DNA of 64,000 nucleotides from CAVQZC01 sp963718315 (GTDB lineage: Bacteria; Actinomycetota; Thermoleophilia; Gaiellales; JAICJC01). The stretch is from positions 1 through 64,000 of the forward strand of contig CAVQZC010000012.1 of NCBI GenBank assembly GCA_963718315.1, given 5' to 3'. Below, in pieces: positions 18,457-25,803 of the stretch; within the stretch, counting starts at the first letter, position 1; the number at the start of each line of letters is the position of its first letter. The notes below the pieces were generated by a model. The model saw nothing but the letters and a program-made list of their open reading frames with translations. It searched no databases and was not told the origin of the DNA. A program made the translations under genes and the position numbers.

Positions 18457-20061
18457 CTACGGGATTGCGATCAGCGTCCAGCCAAGCGTCGGCGTCCGCG
18501 CCGTCAGCACTCCGGACTCGCGGGTCAGGCAACCGTCCGGAGCCCGGCCTTCCCACGCGTGCAGCTCCGGCGGTACCGGCTTGCCGGGCACCAGCCGGCG
18601 ATCGCTCGACGCCACCACGACCCCGCCGTCTCCGACCAGAGCCGCCGGTGCCTCCATCTTCGCCAGCGCGGGCGCGACCAGCCGTCCGATCTGGCCGAGG
18701 TCGATATCCGCTGTGGCAACGCCGACCAGGTTCTTGCCGGACTGCGCCGGAATCGAAACGGTGACGATGTCGGCGTTTGCCCCGCCCTCGTCGTAGTAGG
18801 GGTCGGACAGCCACACCTCGCGGGTCTCGACGGGGGTCGTGAACCAGTCGAAGCCGCGGTAGTCGTAGAAGTCGCGGCTGCGGGGGTCGAAGCTCACGTC
18901 GAGCTGCCGCAGGCCCTCGGCGTCGTTCACCCACCAGTGCATGTAGAGCTCCTGGTCGGCGAGCAGCTCGGGAACGACCGCCACCGTGACGCCGCAGAGC
19001 ACGCCGCGCAGCCTTCGCAGGTTGGCCGTCATCGCGTCGTCGAGCACTGCCAGATCGCCCGCCTGGACGACGCCGCGCGTGGCGCGGCACAGCTCGAGCG
19101 CGGCGATGAACCGCGCCGCATGCTCGCGGGGCGCGTCGAACACCGGACGCAGGGCGGCAACGGTCGCCTCCAGCGCCATTGCCACTCCGTGGGTCTCGGG
19201 GGCGTCGATCGTGCTGCAGCCCAGCGAGTCGGCAGCCTGCTCGATGTCGCGCACGCAGTCGGCCAGCAGCACCGCCGAGCTGACGGCGGTCGTGGCGCCG
19301 GCGGCCACGGCCTCGGTGCCGTCGGACAGCGACCGCGCGGTCTCGGCCTGGCGCACTCCCGCCTCCGCGCTCGAGGCGATGACCTCTCCCAGGGTGTCCA
19401 TGCCCTCGACGACACGGGCGATCGACTCACCGGCCAGGTGCGCGTTGCCGATGCCCTCTCGCATACGCTCGGCGCCCTCCCGCAGCGCGTCGCCCGAATC
19501 TCCGCGGGTGCCCGTGATCGTCTCGATGCCGCCGACGATGCCGGCGATCGAATGGGCCGCCTCGGCTGCGGCGGACGCCAGCCGCCGCACCTCCTCGGCC
19601 ACGACGCTGAAGCCGCGGCCATGCTCGCCGGCGCGGGCGGCCTCGATCGCCGCATTCAGGGCCAGCAGGTTCGTGCGGTCGGCAATCTGGTTGATCGAGC
19701 CCGCGATCCGGCCGACCTCCGTCACCCGCGCGGTCAGCTCGGTGATGGTCTCGATCGAGCTGGTGGCCGAGGCAACGGCGAACTCCAGATCGCTGATCAC
19801 CCCGTCGACCAGCAGGTGGCCGTTGTGCGCGTGGGAACGTGCGTCCTCGGCCAGCGTGGCCGCCCGCTCCGCCTCGCCTGCCGACTGGGCCGCGACCTGG
19901 TGGAGCGCGGCAGCAGCGGCTCGCATCTCGTCCAGCTGAGCGCGCTGAGCGTCGGCGACAGCCTGCACCTGGAACGTGACGATGCCCAGTTTGGACGCAG
20001 CGCCCCCCACCCTGGCGACAGGCTCGGAGACGTGCGACTGGCTGCCGGCGGGCCGCGGCAT
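18457..20061 (-). CDS. soluble methyl-accepting chemotaxis-like protein with C-terminal Cache-like domain
   Basis: A 534-residue protein without any membrane segment. Residues 20-300 are a helical, alanine-rich signalling region. The receptor hairpin tip is clear at about 115-163 (INQIADRTNLLALNAAIEAA, then AEEVRRLA). The C-terminal 200 residues resemble a Cache/PDC sensor fold (FYDYRGFDWFTTP, DPYYDEGG, VGVATADIDL). Usual receptors have the sensor first and outside the cell, so here the order is inverted and the sensor should be cytoplasmic. No CheA, CheW or CheY gene is in the window. ATG 20061 is the best start, but no Shine-Dalgarno is visible. It faces the Hcp-fold gene across 105 bases. 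Confidence 0.75.
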   Translation of the reverse strand: MPRPAGSQSHVSEPVARVGGAASKLGIVTFQVQAVADAQRAQLDEMRAAAAALHQVAAQSAGEAERAATLAEDARSHAHNGHLLVDGVISDLEFAVASATSSIETITELTARVTEVGRIAGSINQIADRTNLLALNAAIEAARAGEHGRGFSVVAEEVRRLASAAAEAAHSIAGIVGGIETITGTRGDSGDALREGAERMREGIGNAHLAGESIARVVEGMDTLGEVIASSAEAGVRQAETARSLSDGTEAVAAGATTAVSSAVLLADCVRDIEQAADSLGCSTIDAPETHGVAMALEATVAALRPVFDAPREHAARFIAALELCRATRGVVQAGDLAVLDDAMTANLRRLRGVLCGVTVAVVPELLADQELYMHWWVNDAEGLRQLDVSFDPRSRDFYDYRGFDWFTTPVETREVWLSDPYYDEGGANADIVTVSIPAQSGKNLVGVATADIDLGQIGRLVAPALAKMEAPAALVGDGGVVVASSDRRLVPGKPVPPELHAWEGRAPDGCLTRESGVLTARTPTLGWTLIAIP

Positions 20062-20166
20062 GCTGACGTCATCGGCGTGGCGGGGCGCAACCTGAAGCCC
20101 GCGGCCGACCAGTCCGTTACTTTTGATGCTATCCTCGCTCAGAGGCTTCGGCGGGAGGGGTGCCCG

Positions 20167-21756
20167 ATGGTGTGGCTGAGACGGCTGGTGTTGACGAGCG
20201 TGGTCGCGGTTGCGGCGACGCTGGCATGGTCGGCGACGGCCCTCGCCACCGTCCATTCGACGCTCACCCTCACCGGCGGCAAGCCGACCGTCCCCACCCC
20301 CCTGAGCCTGGACTCCTTCTCCTGGGGCATTCACTCAGGGCTCCGGCACCGGAGGCTACTCAGGCCGGGCCCATGTCAAGTCGCCGAGCGTGAGCGGCGG
20401 GGAGTTCTCGGTCACGATGGCATCGGACAAGTCTGGCGTCAAGTTCGCGCTGAACAACGCAGGCGGCTCCGCCTTCACCACCGCCACGGTCTCGCTGACC
20501 CATGTGCCGGCGTCAACCCCCTACCTGCAGAGCGTGTTCCACGACGTCCAGGTCGTCAGCGTGTCTGTCGGGTCGACGGGCGGCGGCGCGGTGCCTGACA
20601 TGGATCTGACGTTCTCCTACCGCAGCGTGGAGATCGAGTACGCGGCCGAGTCGGACTGCTCGCTGGCATCGAGAAGCTGGGAGGGCCTGTCGCACGTCAC
20701 GCCGGCCGTCGATCCCGCCACGGGAGGGGTCGCCACTGACCCGCTGCAGACCTTCCTGCCGGTCCAGCTTGGTACCAGCGGACCGGGCGCGGTCAACGTC
20801 GGCGACCCAACCCAGGCCGACACGCTGCTCAACGCCAACGGCGCGAACGGCCTCTCCAACCTGCGGGCACAGACGCTGGCGACCCGCCTCAACGTCGTCT
20901 CGGGCGCGCTCGACCCGGCGCTCGTGAGCTCACCAGCTGACGCAGGCCGACACGCTGCTGGGCGCTCACAAGCCCAGCACCTGGGGTTCGCTGGATCCCG
21001 GCACCCAGGATCAGGTCAACCAGCTCGTCGATCAGTTCAAGAGCACCGACGTACCTGCCGCCGGCTGCCCGATGGTGCCGGCCGGCGCCACCCTCGTGGG
21101 AGAACGGACCTTTGCGCTGGCCGGTCTGGTGACCGACGCCTGCACCGGTGCTCCGGTGAAGGGGCTGTCCGTCTCGGTCATGGCCGCCGGGGACCCGGGG
21201 CCAGTCAACCTGCCGACCCACAGCAGCGAGTTCGGCATCCCCAGCCTGGCGCCCGGCAGCTATCAGCTGACGGTCAGCGGCGATGGCCACTCGACCTTCA
21301 CGTTACCCGCCGTCCAGGTACCGGCGGTTCAGGCGCCGCCGCTGACCGGGGCGATCACCGGCAACACGGATATCGCGATCGCGATGGCTCGCCCCGGCGG
21401 CTGTGCCCCCGGCGCGACCGAGCCCGGGACCGATCCAGATTCCCGCGCTGAACGGCAACCTGTTCGACCAGTGCAGCCTGCGGGCGCTGAACGGCGGCAC
21501 CGCCAACCTCGTGCCGCCGGCCGGCGGCACGCTCCCGACCGTCATGGTCGAGAACGGCTTCACGCTCGACCAGCTCGCGGCGGGCACCTACGGCCTCTCG
21601 GAATCGGCGCCCGGCCACCAGCAGATCCTCTACACCGGCGGCACGCTGCCGGCTGTCCAGATGCCCGCCCAGCCGTCGTTGCTGCCCGATGGCAGCGGCG
21701 CCCGATTCGGCATCATCGTCGTCGCCGACCCGGCGCCGGTTGGCGCCGCCTGCTGA
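20167..21756 (+). pseudogene. secreted Hcp-fold protein with carboxypeptidase-regulatory-like repeats, three frameshifts
   Basis: GGGAGGGG precedes ATG 20167 and a clear signal peptide (residues 1-27, ending SATALA). The next 130 residues look like an Hcp/DUF796 tube-protein domain (LSLDSFSWG, then FSVTMASD, VSLTHVPASTPYLQSV, DLTFSYRSVEIEY). The rest contains extracellular linker and Ig/CarboxypepD-like repeats (FALAGLVTDACTG, PSLAPGSYQLTV, LAAGTYGLSE). The frame changes near 20339, 20932 and 21427, each with the sign of one inserted base, two of them in GGG runs. Without them a 528-residue protein results. No other type VI secretion gene is present. Whether the gene is truly dead or mis-sequenced is unresolved. 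Confidence 0.65.
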
Positions 21757-21828
21757 GCCACAGAACCGGCCGAGGCCTGTCTGGTACCGTGGCAACGATC
21801 GTTCTGGCAAGCACGGGAAGGGGTCGCC

Positions 21829-22212
21829 ATGTCTGAGACGCTCACCGGAACCTGCCTCTGCGGCGGCGTGGAGTACGAGGTCACCGATCCGCAGGCGCTG
21901 GGGTACTGCCACTGCACGCGCTGCCAGCACTGGACCGGATCCAGCCTGGCCGGCGTGGTCGTTGCGAAGGAGAACTTCCGGTTCACGAAGGGCGAGGATC
22001 TCGTCAAGACCTACGAGAGCGAGCTGGCGCCGCGCAACTTCTGCAGCAACTGCGGGTCGAGCCTGTACGACGACCTGGGGGCGGTCTATTTCGTTGCCGC
22101 AGGGCTGATGCCCGACCTCGACATGCGCCCGAGCTTTCACCAGCTGGTCGCCTACAAGGCAAGCTGGCACGAGATCGGCGACGACGCGCCGCAGTACGCA
22201 GAGCTGCCCTGA
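21829..22212 (+). CDS. GFA-family (CENP-V-like) zinc protein
   Basis: A 127-residue protein with the seven cysteines of the glutathione-dependent formaldehyde-activating family: C9 and C11 (CLCGG), C27, C29 and C32 (CHCTRC), and C72 and C75 (FCSNCG). Most members have unknown roles and the formaldehyde activity is not general. AAGGGG stands about ten bases before ATG 21829. Its stop codon is part of a hairpin shared with the convergent gene. Confidence 0.88.
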   Translation: MSETLTGTCLCGGVEYEVTDPQALGYCHCTRCQHWTGSSLAGVVVAKENFRFTKGEDLVKTYESELAPRNFCSNCGSSLYDDLGAVYFVAAGLMPDLDMRPSFHQLVAYKASWHEIGDDAPQYAELP

Positions 22213-22229
22213 CGCCACCCGGGTGTCAG
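22209..22229. terminator. bidirectional hairpin between convergent genes
   Basis: CTGACGCC and GGTGTCAG pair over eight positions (one G-U) around a five-base loop. The hairpin contains the stop codons of both converging genes (TGA at 22210-22212 and its complement at 22226-22228). There is no U tract, so termination strength is uncertain. Confidence 0.5.
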
Positions 22230-23351
22230 CTGTGGTGGAGGATCAGCGTCTTCGACCCTGCCGATCCCACCGCCCATAGGTTGCCCGGCGCGCCCGGCAC
22301 CTCCGCGATCCCGTTGAGCGCGTTGGCGACGCCCGCCACGTTGGGGCCGCCGAGATCGGTGAAGGACGAGCCGCCGGTGAAGTGGTCGATCAGCGTCGCC
22401 GTTCCCAGACTGGCGCTTGCGCGCGAGCCGACTGCCCACACGTTGGTCGGGCTGACCGCCGCCACGCCCGCGAACGAGTGATTGGTCGTGTAGCTGGGGA
22501 CTGTGCACCTGGTGTGGTGCTGGAACCGTTCCAGTGGAAGGCGATGGGGCTGCTGACGAAGCTCGAGCTCTCGCTCGAGCCCACGGCCCAGGCGTTGCTG
22601 TTCGAGCTCGAAGAGATCGCGGTCAGCGAGGCGAAATCGCCCGAGGTCCCGACCAGGAACTGCCAGTGCTTGAGGCTTCGCCGCCTCGCGGTAGATGACG
22701 CCGAAGGAGCCGTCGCCGCCATCCGCCTGCCCGGTCACGATCACGTGGTCGGCTGGTTCCGGCGATGCCGGTGATGTAGTCGTCGGCAGCCCCGGTGAAC
22801 CCCAGCGGCTGTGATCTGCTTCCAGGACGACCCGTTCCAGCGCCAGAGCTCGTGGCTGCCACCGACGTCCTCGCCGCCGACCCAGGCGTTGGTCGCGCGA
22901 GAAGACGCGAACTGCGTCGAGGAACAGGATGTCCGAGCGCGTCCCCGCCGAACGGCAGACCGCCGACGGCGGCCCAGGAGCTCCCTGTCCAGCGGATACA
23001 CCTCGGCTGGAGACCGATGAGGCGCCGACCGCCCATACCTCTCCTCCGCCGGCCGAAACTGCGTTGAGACTCGAGTACGTGCCCGGGTGGGCGACGGCGA
23101 CCTTGTGCCATGCCGACCCCGTCCAGTGCTCGACCAGGTTCTCGTCGGCAGCCGCGCCGACCGCCCACACGTCGCTGGGGAGGTCACGGCCGCGACGCTC
23201 GAAAGCTCCGCCTCGGCGCCGACGTTCGGGCTGGCGACGACGACAAAGCCGCTCGACGCCGACGTCGATCCAACTGCCGCCGGCACGGCCGCCAGACGAA
23301 GCAGGTCCCTGCGGCGACTGCGGCGACCGCGAGCTTTCGGATGACACGCAT
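22226..23351 (-). pseudogene. secreted WAVG-repeat beta-propeller-like protein, heavily frameshifted
   Basis: ATG 23351 has an excellent ribosome site (GGAGGAG) and begins an export signal (MRVIRKLAVAAVAAG). Across three frames the region encodes repeats of the form DVWAVG...W(T/N)GSSW, typical of secreted Kelch/galactose-oxidase-like propellers: SDVWAVGAA, EVWAVGASS, NAWVGGEDV, NAWAVGSSE, NVWAVGSRA, NLWAVGSAG. About nine frame changes occur in 1.1 kb, of both signs. Between the changes the codon content is intact, with no stop and no loss of motif, which is unlike slow decay. I treat it as a disrupted gene, probably through sequence error. Confidence 0.65.
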
Positions 23352-23416
23352 CCCGATCTCCTCCCCGGCAGACAGCAGAACCCGACCGGTGATCGTCTCA
23401 CCGCGGCAGCGGCCCG

Positions 23417-24448
23417 TCAACCAGGTGTCAGCCGAGCCTCCTCGGCGAGCACCCGGGTCAGCTCGCCGGCGGACAGCTCGCGGGCCAGCTGATAGCCCTC
23501 CCCGGCCCAGAGGTTGATCAGCGACCCATCGCCGGCCTCCCTCGCCGCCTGGCGCAGCGGCTGCGTCACGTAGTGAATCTCGGGATAGGCAGCCACGGCC
23601 TCGGCGTCGTGCTCCACCATGAACTCGTTGAGAATCCCCCGCGCCGTCCTGCCCGTGAACGCACGCGTCAGCCGGGTCGGAGCGTCTCGTCGCAGGACCG
23701 CCTCGCGATGCGGCGCCACGGTGCCCGCCTCCGGGCAGAGCAAGAACCCCGTGCCGAGCTGGGCGGCCCGCGCGCCGGCGGTCAGGACGGCGGCGATTCC
23801 CTGGCCCGACATGATCCCTCCCGCCGCAATCAGCGGCGTCTCCGCATCCGCGAGCAGCTGGAGCAGCGACATCAGCGAATAGGCCGGCGCCGCAACGTCG
23901 TCCTCGAAGCTGCCGCGATGGCCGCCCGCCTCGACGCCCTGCACCACCAGCGCGTCTGCCCTGACCTCGGCCGCAATCGTTGCCTCTTCCGGCGACGTCA
24001 CCGTGACCCAGACCTCAGAGCCGACAGCATGCAGCCGCCGGACGACGTCCGGGTCGGGCGCCCCGAACGTGAACGAGACGACGGCGACCGGGTCCTGCGT
24101 CAGCAGGTCGATCTTCTCCGCGTAGTGGTCGTCGCTGAACGCCGGCTCACCGACCGGCAGACCGCGCTCCGCGGCCCACCGCTGCAGCGAGCTGACGTAG
24201 GGCGCGTACGTCTGCGGGTCGGTGGGCCCGGCCGGGGGGCTGAAGACGTTGACGCCGAAGGGGCGCACGGTCAGCGAGCGCAGCTCCGCCAGCTGGCCGG
24301 AGAGCCGCTCCGGGGTCAGGTACCCGGCGGCCAGAAACCCGAAGGCACCGGCCTCGCAGACGGCCGCCGTCAGCTGCGGCGTCGATGGGCCGCCCGCCAG
24401 CGGAGCAAGGACGATCGGGACATCGAGTCCGTCGAGCACGCGCGTCAC
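23417..24448 (-). CDS. nitronate monooxygenase (2-nitropropane dioxygenase family)
   Basis: A 343-residue FMN-dependent TIM barrel. The start APLAGGPSTPQL is characteristic, QGVEAGGHRGSF contains the catalytic histidine, and the phosphate-binding segment reads AAGGIMSGQGIAAVLTAGA followed by QLGTGFLLCPE. Members oxidise alkyl nitronates such as the toxin propionate-3-nitronate. The gene follows a strong terminator and stands alone. Confidence 0.9.
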   Translation of the reverse strand: MTRVLDGLDVPIVLAPLAGGPSTPQLTAAVCEAGAFGFLAAGYLTPERLSGQLAELRSLTVRPFGVNVFSPPAGPTDPQTYAPYVSSLQRWAAERGLPVGEPAFSDDHYAEKIDLLTQDPVAVVSFTFGAPDPDVVRRLHAVGSEVWVTVTSPEEATIAAEVRADALVVQGVEAGGHRGSFEDDVAAPAYSLMSLLQLLADAETPLIAAGGIMSGQGIAAVLTAGARAAQLGTGFLLCPEAGTVAPHREAVLRRDAPTRLTRAFTGRTARGILNEFMVEHDAEAVAAYPEIHYVTQPLRQAAREAGDGSLINLWAGEGYQLARELSAGELTRVLAEEARLTPG

Positions 24449-24487
24449 CCCTCCAAGCTACTCCCGCGGCGCCCGGGAGGGCGCAGT

Positions 24488-24525
24488 CGGACGGGGGGTG
24501 CGACACCAGCCGCACCCCCCGTCCG
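24488..24525 (-). terminator. strong transcription terminator hairpin
   Basis: A 15-base-pair perfect stem (left arm 24488-24502, right arm 24511-24525) closes an eight-base loop. It begins 7 bases after the stop of the secreted barrel-protein gene (24532) on the minus strand. This is the strongest hairpin I found in the window; it lacks a long U tract. Confidence 0.75.
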
Positions 24526-24531
24526 CGCTCC

Positions 24532-25017
24532 CTACGGCAGCAGGGTCAGCGTGATCCTGGCCGGGGCCGGATTCGCGTTGCCCTGGGCCACGTTGACCAT
24601 CGCCTGGCCACGGGCGTTCTGGAACGCCCCCGTTCCGCCGGTGACCGCCAGCGTGAACGGCCCGTCGGCGGGGGGCTGGATCCCGCCCAGCTCGATGTCG
24701 CCGCCGTTCAGCTTCAGCGAGGCGTGAAGCTGGGCGCTGTCGGCTCCGGTGGCAACGAGGGTGACGAAACCGGTCCCGATGCGGGTGGTGCCGGTCCCCC
24801 GGTACGCGGGCTGGGTCAGGATCAGCATGTCGCCGGGGTCAAAGCCGTTCGGGCTGCCGGCGTTGTTGATGAAGGAGCTGGTGCCGCCGCGGACGGTGAC
24901 GACCATCGTCTCCGGCGCGGTGAGCCCTGGGCTCGACGCCTCGGCGATACCTCCGATCAGCACCGCTGAGGAGACAACGGCCAGGGCGACTGCGGCAACG
25001 CGGGTACGAGAAAGCAT
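24532..25017 (-). CDS. secreted small beta-barrel protein (allene-oxide-cyclase/dirigent-like)
   Basis: A 161-residue protein with a signal peptide (about 1-28, ending AEA). The mature part has the pattern of AOC/dirigent barrels: GTGFVTLVATG, then LNGGDIELGG and the hallmark TGGTGAFQNARGQAMV near the C-terminus. AAAGGA provides the ribosome site. It follows the membrane-protein gene after 20 bases and is closed by a strong hairpin, so the two form an operon. Bacterial members are exported proteins of unknown role, possibly lipophilic-ligand binders. Confidence 0.7.
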   Translation of the reverse strand: MLSRTRVAAVALAVVSSAVLIGGIAEASSPGLTAPETMVVTVRGGTSSFINNAGSPNGFDPGDMLILTQPAYRGTGTTRIGTGFVTLVATGADSAQLHASLKLNGGDIELGGIQPPADGPFTLAVTGGTGAFQNARGQAMVNVAQGNANPAPARITLTLLP

Positions 25018-25037
25018 GTGATGTCCTTTCGCTTCGG

Positions 25038-25700
25038 TTAGGTGGCCGAGATGGACGGGGCGGCGTAGGTCGCAGCCACGCTGTGGCGCCGGGCGAGCAG
25101 GCCGGTGGTGCCGAGCATCCAGACGGGGAAGCCGAACATGAGTCCGGCCCAGCCGATCGGGCCGATCAGCAGGACGACGGCGAGCACGCCGCAGAACACG
25201 GCCCAGGCACGGGGCAGCGCGCCGGTGCGCCAGGCGATCACGCCGAGGGCGGCCACGGGCACCACGGCTGACATCTCTGCCATCAGGAAGAAGGCATCGT
25301 TGAGCTGGCGGAAGGCGCCGGCGGTGGACGCGGTGATCGAGTCGGAGTTGATCGCGGCTGCGACCAACGGGGCCATCGTTCCCATCGCTCCCAGCGCGGT
25401 GATCAGCGCGCCGCCGAACAGGACGCTGGAGAGGGTGGTGGTGCCGCCCTCGTAGCGCACCATGCGATCGCGCAGGATGGCGGCGAACGCGATGAAGGTT
25501 GCGCAGCCGATCATGAACAGCCAGCCGCCGATCGCGATGTGATTCTGGTCGGCGCGCACCCAGGCGAGCACCTGCTGGTCGCTCGCCTTGTCCGGAATCT
25601 GGCGTCCGCTGCCATCGCGCAGGTAGATCCCCACGACCCACAGCACGATCGACAGCCCTGCTGTCAGTGCAAGCAGTCCGTTCGTTCTGGCCCTCGTCAT
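25038..25700 (-). CDS. six-TM integral membrane protein of unknown function
   Basis: A 220-residue protein with about six hydrophobic segments (around 10-28, 50-72, 84-110, 128-152, 162-180, 183-200). The loop after the first helix contains a short charged segment (RDGSGRQIPDKASDQQ). I do not recognise catalytic residues. ATG 25700 is chosen for its ribosome site (GAGAGGAGA); an upstream extension adds only unlikely sequence. It is the first gene of a two-gene unit divergent from the SARP-type regulator, with direct repeats in the intergenic region. Confidence 0.75.
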   Translation of the reverse strand: MTRARTNGLLALTAGLSIVLWVVGIYLRDGSGRQIPDKASDQQVLAWVRADQNHIAIGGWLFMIGCATFIAFAAILRDRMVRYEGGTTTLSSVLFGGALITALGAMGTMAPLVAAAINSDSITASTAGAFRQLNDAFFLMAEMSAVVPVAALGVIAWRTGALPRAWAVFCGVLAVVLLIGPIGWAGLMFGFPVWMLGTTGLLARRHSVAATYAAPSISAT

Positions 25701-25764
25701 CTCGGGTCTCCTCTCGTGTGGTTTCCGGCCGGTTGCCGGGTACAGTGAGACCATCGGGGGCGGG

Positions 25765-25793
25765 GCTTAACCGCCACTTAATTGCTGCTTGAT
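25765..25793. promoter_or_regulatory. three direct heptamers at 11-bp spacing, candidate SARP operator
   Basis: GCTTAAC (25765-25771), ACTTAAT (25776-25782) and GCTTGAT (25787-25793) are each separated by exactly four bases, giving an 11-bp period. Known SARP regulators (ActII-ORF4, DnrI, AfsR) bind such heptamers on one DNA face. The repeats lie 65-93 bases upstream of the divergent membrane-protein gene. They end 11 bases before the BTAD regulator ATG, so they could serve activation leftward and autoregulation rightward. Confidence 0.55.
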
Positions 25794-25803
25794 CGCGAGG
25801 TGT

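Noticed and set aside
17374..20598. 1,074-codon plus-strand reading frame
   Set aside because: It is antisense to the PhzF and chemoreceptor genes and has biased, low-similarity composition; only its last part (from 20167) is a real gene start.
20167..21756. Type VI secretion system
   Set aside because: Only an Hcp-like domain with a Sec signal; no tss genes.
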